A program made the position numbers and the translations under genes. 7,925 bases of DNA from Syntrophomonadaceae bacterium (GTDB lineage: Bacteria; Bacillota; Syntrophomonadia; Syntrophomonadales; Syntrophomonadaceae): the NCBI GenBank assembly GCA_031265005.1, contig JAISDD010000148.1, positions 1 to 7,925 on the forward strand, written 5' to 3'. Positions 1 through 5,719 of this stretch are shown here, piece after piece; positions within the stretch are counted from its first letter, which is position 1; every line of letters starts with the position of its first letter. The notes beneath the pieces are model-generated. The model was not told the origin of the DNA and did not search any database. It worked only from the letters and a program-made list of their open reading frames with translations.

Positions 1-48
1 TCTTCGAAATTGTTCCCCTGTTAAATCTTTGGTTTCTTCGTACCTCAT
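1..48 (-). CDS. Transposase N-terminus (partial, IS5-like DDE family suspected)
   Basis: On the minus strand an ATG at 46-48 opens a frame that stays open to the window edge and reads MRYEETKDLTGEQFRR. This resembles the first residues of a family of DDE transposases whose N-terminal helix-turn-helix region begins with a YEE...L..E.FRRLTGV pattern, which I associate with IS5-type insertion sequences. A purine-rich stretch (AGGTAGAAG) lies just upstream on that strand and could be its ribosome binding site. Only 16 codons are visible, so the family call is from recall of the pattern, and whether the gene is intact cannot be judged. I could not identify the terminal inverted repeat or target duplication between 49 and 221; that stretch shows no gene and no clear terminator for the rrf2 gene that points into it. 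Confidence 0.5.
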   Translation of the reverse strand, partial: MRYEETKDLTGEQFRR

Positions 49-221
49 ACTTTCTTCTACCTGCCTTGTTTTTTTACATTTTATCACACCTGCATAGGTT
101 TGGAAAGATGTCTAATATACTACATGAATAATTTTATGATTATTTCTAAGAATTACCGTTTATGGCCGCTGAAGAAATCTTTCAACTTTAGAAAAGCACT
201 ATTTGTTTCCGGATCGGTTTA

Positions 222-659
222 TCAAATATAATATTCATCTGCCCCCACATTTTGATAATTATCTAAAATGTCCTGTAAGGTAATGCCATCTAAATATTCG
301 GCGATAACATTGCTTAAACCCTGCCAAATAGCCAATGTTTTACATTGCCCGCTGCGTTCGCATTGATTAGGATTATCCTCCAGACATGTTACCGGATAAA
401 TCCCTCCCTCAGTAACGCGCAAAATTTGTCCTACTGTGTACTGTGACGGAGCCTGCGCTAACATGTAACCACCTTGATAACCTCTGTTGGTGCGCAAAAT
501 ATCCGAACGATTTAATAAAGTTACTATTTGTTCCAAATATTTTTTGGAAATGCCTTGCCGTTCCGCAATATCTTTCAGCGCTATATATCCGTTGTCTTTA
601 TGCTCAGCCAAATCAACCAGCATACGCAAAGAATATCTTCCTTTTGTAGATATTTTCAT
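222..659 (-). CDS. Rrf2-family regulator, IscR/CymR-like, with three cysteines and a YYI tail
   Basis: This is a dimeric winged-helix DNA-binding regulator of 145 residues. It starts MKISTKGRYSLRML, the classic Rrf2 opening. The helix-turn-helix covers about residues 27-50 (ALKDIAERQGISKKYLEQIV) and the wing about 56-68 (RTNRGYQGGYML). Cys92, Cys100 and Cys106 sit where IscR carries its [2Fe-2S] ligands (IscR spacing is C-x5-C-x5-C; here C-x7-C-x5-C), so cluster binding is likely but inferred. The protein ends DEYYI, like the C-terminal Ile tails known to dock in CysK. I chose the ATG at 657-659 because GGGTGAT lies 6 bases upstream and homologs begin MKIS; an in-frame ATG at 672-674 would add five residues. 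It is transcribed away from metY and probably represses its own promoter and nearby sulfur genes. No cysteine desulfurase gene follows it, unlike many relatives. It could be called IscR or CymR; the sequence has traits of both. Confidence 0.93.
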   Translation of the reverse strand: MKISTKGRYSLRMLVDLAEHKDNGYIALKDIAERQGISKKYLEQIVTLLNRSDILRTNRGYQGGYMLAQAPSQYTVGQILRVTEGGIYPVTCLEDNPNQCERSGQCKTLAIWQGLSNVIAEYLDGITLQDILDNYQNVGADEYYI

Positions 660-693
660 AATCATATCACCCATCTTAAATTCTCTTTATGTT

Positions 694-722
694 ATTATAC
701 TATAGGTTCACTATGCTAACAA
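694..722 (-). promoter_or_regulatory. rrf2 promoter with overlapping inverted-repeat operator candidate
   Basis: Read on the minus strand, a perfect -10 TATAAT (plus-strand 694-699) is separated by 17 bases from a -35 TTGTTA (717-722). A perfect 6-bp inverted repeat, TAGGTT (703-708) and AACCTA (721-726) with 12 bases between, covers the spacer and the -35. That placement suits a repressor site, most simply autoregulation by the Rrf2 protein. The promoter is seen directly; the operator role is inferred. Confidence 0.7.
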
Positions 723-925
723 CCTAATTTTATCATTGTTGTTAGTTTTTGTCAGCACATTTTCGTATCCTTTATAAAATGCTCCTATTTTCTTTTTGCT
801 TGTAAGTTGTTATTTCTTTTACGCAATTTTAAAACATTTTGTTTATAAACTCGCAATTAATTTTTTAAACACGCACAGCTATAAATTTATTTATTTATTT
901 TGCCAGTCATGTTAATCTTTTATTA

Positions 926-954
926 TTGACAAGAGTATACTCCTTATTTGTAAT
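926..954 (+). promoter_or_regulatory. metY promoter with central palindrome
   Basis: A perfect -35 TTGACA (926-931) is followed after exactly 17 bases by TGTAAT (949-954), 5 of 6 matches to the -10 consensus. The predicted transcription start is near 961, leaving a leader of about 285 nt before metY. Inside the spacer, GAGTATACTC (933-942) is a perfect 10-bp palindrome, a plausible repressor site. Which protein binds it is unknown; the adjacent Rrf2 regulator is the nearest candidate. Confidence 0.75.
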
Positions 955-1093
955 CATACTATATCCATAGGTTTTAAGCAAGTTAGTTTAGGATAATTTT
1001 ATCAGCATTTTTTAATATTTTAACATCTTATTAAATAACCGCATGAATTCTATCATAACTTATTACCTTCAACCAAAATTTTCCACTTCTATT

Positions 1094-1208
1094 AGGTGGC
1101 GAAATGGGGTGTCTATACAGTTTCTTCAGCAACGGACGCGCTGAACAACATAGGGCCTGACCAGAAAAGTATGACTGTGTCAGCCGCCCATATGCTGAAA
1201 AGCATATG
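1094..1208 (+). promoter_or_regulatory. Structured metY leader RNA, unrecognised class
   Basis: Three hairpins can be drawn by eye. Hairpin A pairs TTCAGC (1125-1130) with GCTGAA (1140-1145) around a 9-nt loop. Hairpin B pairs GGGC+CTGAC (1153-1161) with GTCAG (1179-1183) and GCCC (1186-1189) with a CC bulge. Hairpin C is a perfect 8-bp stem, CATATGCT / AGCATATG (1189-1208), with a GAAA tetraloop. Two alternatives compete: TTCAGCA (1125-1131) can instead pair with TGCTGAA (1193-1199), and GGTGGC (1095-1100) with GCCGCC (1183-1188, one G-U). No T-run follows hairpin C, so it is not a standard intrinsic terminator. The conserved cores of S-box, T-box, cobalamin, TPP and purine riboswitches are absent. 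The metY ribosome binding site (1231-1236) lies outside all stems. Confidence 0.5.
1104..1160 (+). CDS. Candidate leader peptide upstream of metY (18 aa)
   Basis: An ATG at 1104 preceded by AGGTGG (1094-1099, 4 bases away) opens a frame of 18 codons encoding MGCLYSFFSNGRAEQHRA and ending at TGA (1158-1160). It lies wholly in the metY leader, about 140 nt after the predicted transcription start and 84 nt before metY. Its codons overlap hairpin A, and its stop codon is in the 5' arm of hairpin B, so a translating or stalled ribosome would change which hairpins form. It has one Cys codon and no Met or Cys run, so it is not a classic run-of-codons attenuator. I do not recognise the peptide. A chance short frame is possible; the good ribosome binding site and the link to the hairpins argue for function. 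Confidence 0.45.
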   Translation: MGCLYSFFSNGRAEQHRA

Positions 1209-1244
1209 TTATCAAAAATAATATAATGAAAGAAGGTTTTTATT

Positions 1245-2534
1245 TTGGCTAAAGAAAAACAATTTCGATTTGAAACTTTGCAAGTTCATGCAGGTCAAGA
1301 ATCCCCTGATCCTACTACCGATTCCAGAGCAGTCCCAATCTATCAGACTACCTCATATGTATTTAAAGACTCCTCCCAAGCCGCAGGCCGCTTTGCTTTA
1401 ACCGAAGGCGGCAACATATACACCCGGCTTATGAATCCCACTTCCGACGTTTTTGAGCAGCGCATTGCGGCTTTAGAAGGCGGCGTAGGCGCTTTAGCTA
1501 CTTCCTCCGGGGCCGCCGCAGTTACCTACGCTATCGAAAACATTGCCCGAAGCGGCGATCATATTGTGTCAGACAACGCTATTTACGGCGGTACATACAA
1601 TCTTTTCGCCAATACGTTTAATGATATAAAAATCGCCACCACTTTTGTGGACGGCGGGTCTTTAAACAATTTTGAGAACGCCATTCAGAATAACACTAAA
1701 GCTATCTTTATTGAAACACTTGGCAACCCTAATTCTACCATTATTGACATTGACGCAGTGGCTAATCTAGCGCATAAACACGGCATTCCTTTGATTGTCG
1801 ATAATACTTTTGCCACTCCTTATTTACTGAGACCCATCGAGTATGGCGCAGACGTTGTTGTGCATTCCGCTACTAAATATATAGGCGGGCACGGAACTTC
1901 CATCGGCGGCGTCATTATCGACAGCGGAAAGTTTAATTGGGGCCAGAACGATAAATTTCCCGGCCTTTCCCAACCTAACCCCAGTTATCATGGAATAGTG
2001 TTTACTGAAGCTGCTGGAGCTTTAGCCTATATTCTTAAAATCAGAACCACGTTGATGAGAGATACTGGCTCGGTTTTAAGCCCGTTCCATTCATTTCTGT
2101 TTTTACAAGGACTGGAAACCCTGTCTCTGCGCGTTGAACGGCATGTCGAAAATACTCTTAAAGTACTGGACTATCTAGCCGCCCATCCTAAAGTAGAAAT
2201 AGTTAATCATCCCGCTTCGCCGAGCCATAGAGACCATATACTATATCAAAAATATTTTCCTAACGGAGGCGGATCCATATTTACTTTTGAAATCAAGGGG
2301 GGCGATAAGGAAGCTAGAAAATTTATAGACCATTTAGAATTATTTTCTTTGCTGGCTAATGTAGCCGATGTTAAATCATTGGTAATTCACCCTGCTTCTA
2401 CCACTCATTCGCAAATGTCTGAACAGGAATTGTTGTCTTCCGGAATAAAACCCAACACTGTGCGTTTATCTATCGGAACCGAGCATATAGACGACATAAT
2501 CGAAGATTTAGAGCAAGCTTTCAATTCTATTTAA
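1245..2534 (+). CDS. metY: O-acetylhomoserine sulfhydrylase (homocysteine synthase)
   Basis: This PLP enzyme of the Cys/Met-metabolism family (fold type I) makes homocysteine from O-acetylhomoserine and sulfide in the cytoplasm, the direct-sulfhydrylation route to methionine; many members also have minor cysteine-forming activity. At 429 residues it has the usual MetY length. Visible motifs are YTRLMNPT (59-66; Tyr and Arg that contact PLP phosphate across the dimer), SSGAAAV (88-94), YGGTYNLF (114-121, ring-stacking Tyr), [10 protein letters not shown] (184-193; Asp186 to the pyridine nitrogen) and [10 protein letters not shown] (208-217) with the Schiff-base Lys211. The insertion around 231-258, before the second domain, separates MetY from the shorter MetB/MetC enzymes. 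It starts at TTG with AGAAGG eight bases upstream. It has its own promoter and a long structured leader, so expression is probably regulated both at initiation and in the leader. A hairpin follows the gene before mnmA. Confidence 0.95.
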   Translation: MAKEKQFRFETLQVHAGQESPDPTTDSRAVPIYQTTSYVFKDSSQAAGRFALTEGGNIYTRLMNPTSDVFEQRIAALEGGVGALATSSGAAAVTYAIENIARSGDHIVSDNAIYGGTYNLFANTFNDIKIATTFVDGGSLNNFENAIQNNTKAIFIETLGNPNSTIIDIDAVANLAHKHGIPLIVDNTFATPYLLRPIEYGADVVVHSATKYIGGHGTSIGGVIIDSGKFNWGQNDKFPGLSQPNPSYHGIVFTEAAGALAYILKIRTTLMRDTGSVLSPFHSFLFLQGLETLSLRVERHVENTLKVLDYLAAHPKVEIVNHPASPSHRDHILYQKYFPNGGGSIFTFEIKGGDKEARKFIDHLELFSLLANVADVKSLVIHPASTTHSQMSEQELLSSGIKPNTVRLSIGTEHIDDIIEDLEQAFNSI

Positions 2535-2592
2535 TTTCGCTGCCCCTGCATACCATTTTATCTTTGGTTAGTCAGCATATCGCATACATCAG

Positions 2593-2629
2593 CCTCTTGT
2601 TTATTTTCTTTCTAATAAATAAGAGGTTT
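2593..2629 (+). terminator. Hairpin after metY: weak terminator or SD-sequestering stem
   Basis: CCTCTTGTTTATT (2593-2605) pairs with AATAAATAAGAGG (2614-2626) over 13 positions with one G-U pair and an 8-nt pyrimidine loop. Only TTT follows before GATTG, so the T-run is short for an intrinsic terminator. The 3' arm contains AAGAGG, the ribosome binding site for the TTG start of mnmA at 2632, so the same stem could instead block mnmA translation. The stem is seen directly; which role it has is undecided. Confidence 0.5.
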
Positions 2630-2631
2630 GA

Positions 2632-2661
2632 TTGAATTACGTATCCTGTTTGCGTTATTAT
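2632..2661 (+). promoter_or_regulatory. mnmA: Possible internal mnmA promoter
   Basis: TTGAAT (2632-2637) and TATTAT (2656-2661) are separated by 18 bases. If used, transcription would begin near 2668, inside the longer mnmA frame, which would force the GTG start at 2704. This would fit a model where the preceding hairpin ends the metY transcript. The match is moderate and could be chance in AT-rich sequence. Confidence 0.25.
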
Positions 2662-3786
2662 AAAACAAATCCTCAAAATGGATGTGAGTTAACAACGTTC
2701 AGTGTGAAAAACAATCCTCCTCGGGTGCTGGTTGCTATGAGCGGCGGAGTAGACAGTTCCATTGCCGCTATGCTTTTAAATCAGAAAGGCTTTGAGTGCG
2801 CCGGCGCCATGATGAAATTATTCGAGAACAACGATGTCGGCGTCTGTTCAGATAAAAGCTGCTGTTCGCTGGATGATGCCGAAGATGCTCGTTCCGTAGC
2901 CTTAAAATTGGGTATTCCTTTTTACATATTCAATTTTGCCACCGAATTTAAAAAGCAAGTGATAGAACCGTTCGTTTATTGTTATCTCAACGGTCAAACT
3001 CCCAACCCCTGCATTGAATGCAACCGGCATTTAAAATTTGAAAATTTCCTTACCCGAGCTTCTTTAATGGATTACGATTATATCGCCACCGGCCACTATG
3101 CCCGGATCACTCAGGACCCCGCCAGCAAAAGATACTTGCTGAAAAAAGGTTTTGACCCTAATAAAGACCAAAGTTACGTATTGTACTCAATGCAGCAGGA
3201 ACAACTCGCTCATACTTTGTTTCCGTTAGGGGAGTTGCGTAAAGCACAAGTTCGGGAACTTGCTCACAATAATAATTTTATAAATTACCGTAAACAAGAC
3301 AGCCAAGATATTTGTTTTGTCCGAAACGGTAATTACGCAGACTTCATAGAAACTTATACCGGCCGATTGCTTAAAAAAGGTTATTTTACAGATGCTTCCG
3401 GCCGTAATTTAGGTGAGCACAAAGGCGTCGGGCATTACACCATCGGCCAGCGCAAAGGGTTAGGTCTGGCAATGCCTTTCCCCGCATATGTGTGTTCGAT
3501 CAATGCCCAAACTAATACGATAACGGTGGGCCAAGAGCATGATCTCTACTCTAAGACCCTAACCGCCGCCAATATCAATTTAATACCGCTGACACATATT
3601 GAAACTTCTTTGCGGGTCAAAGCCAAGCTGCGCTACAAACACCAAGAACAAGCGGCAACTGTTTGGCAGCTTGACGACGATCTTATCCGGGTAGATTTTG
3701 ACCAACCTCAAAGGGCTATAACCAAAGGGCAAGCCGTAGTATTATATGACGAAGATTTGGTAATCGGAGGAGGAACAATTTTATAA
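2632..3786 (+). CDS. mnmA: tRNA-uridine 2-sulfurtransferase MnmA
   Basis: MnmA (TrmU) installs the 2-thio group on U34 of tRNA-Lys, -Glu and -Gln. It adenylates the uridine and transfers sulfur from a cysteine persulfide supplied by a desulfurase. The PP-loop SGGVDS is at residues 37-42. The catalytic pair is Cys130 (in NPCIECNRHLKF) and Cys228 (in DSQDICF). GHYARI, KDQSYVLY and HKGVGHYTIGQRKGLG are further family motifs, and the C-terminal beta-barrel domain is complete. The start is uncertain. TTG at 2632 has AAGAGG five bases upstream but gives an atypical extra 24 residues. GTG at 2704 gives the usual MnmA N-terminus (VKNNPPRVLVAMSGG) but has no good ribosome binding site. Its desulfurase partner is not in this window. 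mnmA is convergent with cysK, with only 17 bases between them; that gap has a GGG/CCC mini-stem followed by TTTT, too weak to call a terminator. Confidence 0.95.
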   Translation: MNYVSCLRYYKTNPQNGCELTTFSVKNNPPRVLVAMSGGVDSSIAAMLLNQKGFECAGAMMKLFENNDVGVCSDKSCCSLDDAEDARSVALKLGIPFYIFNFATEFKKQVIEPFVYCYLNGQTPNPCIECNRHLKFENFLTRASLMDYDYIATGHYARITQDPASKRYLLKKGFDPNKDQSYVLYSMQQEQLAHTLFPLGELRKAQVRELAHNNNFINYRKQDSQDICFVRNGNYADFIETYTGRLLKKGYFTDASGRNLGEHKGVGHYTIGQRKGLGLAMPFPAYVCSINAQTNTITVGQEHDLYSKTLTAANINLIPLTHIETSLRVKAKLRYKHQEQAATVWQLDDDLIRVDFDQPQRAITKGQAVVLYDEDLVIGGGTIL

Positions 3787-3803
3787 GCTGGGCCTCTCCC
3801 CTT

Positions 3804-4736
3804 TTAATTGTTAAAAACATATAAATTAGATAAATATCTTTCACCTGTATCCGGCAAAACCGTAACAATGACTTTTTCCTGGTTTTCAGAGCGCCGTGCT
3901 ATCTGCGTAGCCGCCCAAACAGCAGCTCCGGAAGAAATCCCTAACAACAACCCTTCCAAACGGGCTAAAGAGCGGCTAGTTTCAAAAGCGTCTTCGTTGG
4001 ACACTGTTATTATTTCATCGTAAATAGCGGTATTTAAGACTTCCGGTACAAAACCGGCGCCAAGTCCTTGAATTTTATGCGGCCCAGCTTCTCCGGTAGA
4101 AAGTATCGGCGAAGAAGCCGGCTCCACCGCTACAACTTTTATATGCGGATTTTGTTCCTTCAAATACTCCCCTACTCCGGTAATGGTTCCGCCCGTGCCA
4201 ATCCCTGCAACAAAGATATCGATTTTACCTTCGCAATCTTGCCATATTTCCGGTCCTGTCGTAGCTTTATGAATATTAGGATTGGCCGCATTGGTAAATT
4301 GACTGGGGATAAAACTATTCGGGGTTTTTTTCGCAAGTTCATTAGCTTGAGCTATGGCGCCCTTCATTCCCTTTATTCCTTCAGTCAATACTAATTCCGC
4401 TCCATATGCTTTTAACAGGTTTCTTCGCTCCAATGTCATCGTTTCCGGCATAGTCAATATAACTTTATATCCCCGCGCCGCTGCCACAAAAGCTAATCCT
4501 ATGCCTGTATTGCCGCTGGTCGGCTCTATAATAACCGAATTAGGGTTTAAAAGCCCTTTTTCTTCCGCATCCTCAATCATTGCTTTGGCGATGCGGTCTT
4601 TTACACTTCCGGCCGGATTATAGCATTCCAGTTTACCTAACAACACCGCGTTAAGATGCAGCACATTTTTATAATTGCTCAACTCAACTAAAGGTGTATT
4701 GCCCACTAAATCAGTAGCTTTTCTAAAAATACCCAT
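3804..4736 (-). CDS. cysK: Cysteine synthase (O-acetylserine sulfhydrylase A)
   Basis: This PLP enzyme of fold type II makes cysteine from O-acetylserine and sulfide. At 310 residues it has the standard length. The PLP lysine is Lys46 in PAGSVKDR. The substrate-binding loop TSGNTG is at 73-78, and [13 protein letters not shown] (144-156) is the mobile substrate segment. The phosphate cup GTGGT is at 180-184, GLGAGFVP at 224-231 and the ring-nitrogen Ser in GISSG at 266-270; PDTGERYLS closes the fold. The protein uses ATG with AAGGAGA seven bases upstream. In several bacteria CysK also acts as a binding partner for proteins with a C-terminal Ile, including serine acetyltransferase and the regulator CymR. 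The Rrf2 protein encoded at 222-659 ends in YYI, so such a complex is plausible here. No cysE is present in the window. The gene is convergent with mnmA and divergent from the HD/LarE genes. Confidence 0.95.
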   Translation of the reverse strand: MGIFRKATDLVGNTPLVELSNYKNVLHLNAVLLGKLECYNPAGSVKDRIAKAMIEDAEEKGLLNPNSVIIEPTSGNTGIGLAFVAAARGYKVILTMPETMTLERRNLLKAYGAELVLTEGIKGMKGAIAQANELAKKTPNSFIPSQFTNAANPNIHKATTGPEIWQDCEGKIDIFVAGIGTGGTITGVGEYLKEQNPHIKVVAVEPASSPILSTGEAGPHKIQGLGAGFVPEVLNTAIYDEIITVSNEDAFETSRSLARLEGLLLGISSGAAVWAATQIARRSENQEKVIVTVLPDTGERYLSNLYVFNN

Positions 4737-4842
4737 ATTATCTTCTCCTTTAAAATTTTTATTTTTACTGTGCTTGAAGCAACATTATCCCAATTTTCTT
4801 ATTTTTAGAACGCCCTTTATTTTTTCTGCAAATTACAGTGTT

Positions 4843-4848
4843 ATTATA
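4843..4848 (-). promoter_or_regulatory. cysK: Probable cysK -10 element
   Basis: Read on the minus strand, TATAAT (followed by AAC, as in the rrf2 promoter) sits about 105 bases upstream of the cysK ATG. No good -35 is seen at 16-18 bases; the sequence there is TAGTAG. A TAGGTT hexamer (plus-strand 4863-4868) overlaps the expected -35 position and matches the half-site of the rrf2 inverted repeat. A weak -35 would suit activation or tight control, but that is inference. Confidence 0.45.
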
Positions 4849-4952
4849 TCTTATTTACTCTAAACCTACTATTAAAATATGCTTTATTATTTATGTTGGC
4901 AATTTTTTATCAAGTTCGTTTTTCAAATTTTAAACCTGTGTTAAAATCAGTA

Positions 4953-4982
4953 TTGATAAGCAAAAGAAATATATAGTATAAT
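4953..4982 (+). promoter_or_regulatory. Promoter for the HD-larE gene group
   Basis: TTGATA (4953-4958), 5 of 6 to the -35 consensus, is followed after 18 bases by a perfect TATAAT (4977-4982). The predicted start near 4989 gives a leader of about 140 nt. It is the only strong plus-strand promoter seen before the HD, larE and NifX-like genes. Confidence 0.65.
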
Positions 4983-5128
4983 AATATAACCTATTAAAAC
5001 TATGTGTTTAATGTATTTCATTTATTGCAAATTATGCTTTATGTGTCATAAAAAAGCGTCTGCGGGATTTTTTTATTAACCTTAATAAATATTGCATTTG
5101 CTTTAACTTCGGTTTGGAGGTGCGGACA

Positions 5129-5689
5129 TTGCCCGATATAGACAGAGAAGAAGCCTGGAAAATACTTACTGATTACAATAAAGATGCTTTTCATTTAAAA
5201 CACGCTCAAATAATGGAAAAGGTTATGTATTACTTCGCCAACGAACTTGGCTTTAGCCAAGAAGCTGATTTCTGGGCTTTAGTTGGACTTTTGCACGATT
5301 TGGATTTCGAAATGTTTCCAGAACAGCATTGCGTTAAACAACAAGAAATCATGCATGACTTGGGATTAGACCCAAAACTGATAAGAGCTACGGTCAGTCA
5401 CGGTTACGCTTTGACTGTAGAAGTCAAACCTGAGCATATAATGGAAAAAATACTTTATGCTACGGATGAACTCACCGGACTTATCGGTGCGGTCGCCCTT
5501 ATGAGGCCGTCTAAAAGCGTAAGGGACTTAGAATTGAAATCCGTTAAAAAGAAGTATAAAAATCCTAATTTTGCAGCCGGGTGTTCTAGAGAGGTAATTG
5601 AGCGCGGCGCTGAGATGCTGGGCTGGGGTTTAGACGAGCTCATCACTAAAACTATTCAAGCAATGAGGGCTTATGAAAACTCTATTTGA
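5129..5689 (+). CDS. HD-domain (HDIG-type) phosphohydrolase of unknown substrate
   Basis: This 186-residue cytoplasmic protein has the metal-binding pattern of the HD superfamily: His25 (HAQIMEKV), His56-Asp57 (LLHDLDFE), then His67, His91 (SHGY) and Asp113 (YATDELTGLI). The spacing matches small stand-alone HDIG proteins, which hydrolyse phosphate esters of nucleotides or related molecules; the substrate here is unknown. Residues 114-135 (ELTGLIGAVALMRPSK) and the later KYKNPNFAAG segment are typical of an anaerobe subfamily that I recall only as HD-domain proteins. I place the start at TTG 5129 because GGAGG (5116-5120) lies eight bases upstream; an in-frame TTG at 5114 lies upstream of that site and would include it as codons. 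larE follows 30 bases later with its own strong ribosome binding site, so the two are probably co-transcribed and may act in one pathway. Confidence 0.85.
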   Translation: MPDIDREEAWKILTDYNKDAFHLKHAQIMEKVMYYFANELGFSQEADFWALVGLLHDLDFEMFPEQHCVKQQEIMHDLGLDPKLIRATVSHGYALTVEVKPEHIMEKILYATDELTGLIGAVALMRPSKSVRDLELKSVKKKYKNPNFAAGCSREVIERGAEMLGWGLDELITKTIQAMRAYENSI

Positions 5690-5719
5690 ATTTTTAACCC
5701 TGAAAAGGAGACCGCCATT

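Larger units (their letters stand above)
660..1244. other. Divergent rrf2/metY intergenic region (585 bases)
   Basis: This region holds the rrf2 promoter on its left, the metY promoter at 926-954, and the metY leader from about 961 onward. Bases 740-925 are strongly AT-rich (including TTTATTTATTTATTTT near 888-903) and show no gene, hairpin or clear regulatory site. GC content rises abruptly from about 1081 to 1190, where the leader-peptide candidate and hairpins lie; this contrast is itself a sign of functional RNA or coding sequence. Confidence 0.75.
4737..5113. other. Divergent cysK/HD-gene intergenic region (377 bases)
   Basis: This very AT-rich stretch contains the cysK leader and -10 on the left and the promoter of the HD/LarE genes at 4953-4982. 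Between about 4872 and 4950 I see no element. From 4990 to 5113 there is a roughly 125-nt leader for the HD gene; within it a GC patch flanked by A6 (5050-5055) and T7 (5068-5074) looks faintly terminator-like but its GC stem is only two base pairs. No small gene with a ribosome binding site was convincing. Confidence 0.65.

Noticed and set aside
443..719. Plus-strand open frames over the rrf2 gene
   Set aside because: They are antisense to a clearly conserved Rrf2 protein, lack ribosome binding sites and show no recognisable domain.
1081..1110. T-box-like sequence (AGGTGGCGAAATGG) in the metY leader
   Set aside because: The conserved T-box core AGGGTGGNACCGCG is not matched beyond AGGTGG, no specifier stem with AGUA/GNUG elements is seen upstream, and no terminator with a T-run follows.
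1094..1208. SAM or other known riboswitch before metY
   Set aside because: Expected given the gene's role, but none of the conserved cores I know (S-box, SAM-II, SAH, cobalamin, TPP, purine, fluoride, ZTP) can be found.
3808..4863. Plus-strand open frames over cysK and its upstream region
   Set aside because: Antisense shadows of a complete CysK with all catalytic motifs; no ribosome binding sites or family features.
4827..5034. Nine-base match TGCAAATTA at 4827-4835 and 5026-5034
   Set aside because: It lies in opposite orientation relative to the two genes it precedes and is short and AT-rich, so chance is the simplest explanation.
5050..5074. Intrinsic terminator or attenuator in the HD-gene leader (A6, GC patch, T7)
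   Set aside because: The GC part forms at most two base pairs; the A/T pairing alone is not a convincing terminator.
5675..5689. C-terminal Ile of the HD protein (and of MetY) as further CysK-docking tails
   Set aside because: Both end in SI, not in an aromatic-Ile or Gly-Ile tail, and a terminal Ile alone is common; only the YYI of the Rrf2 protein has the right context.
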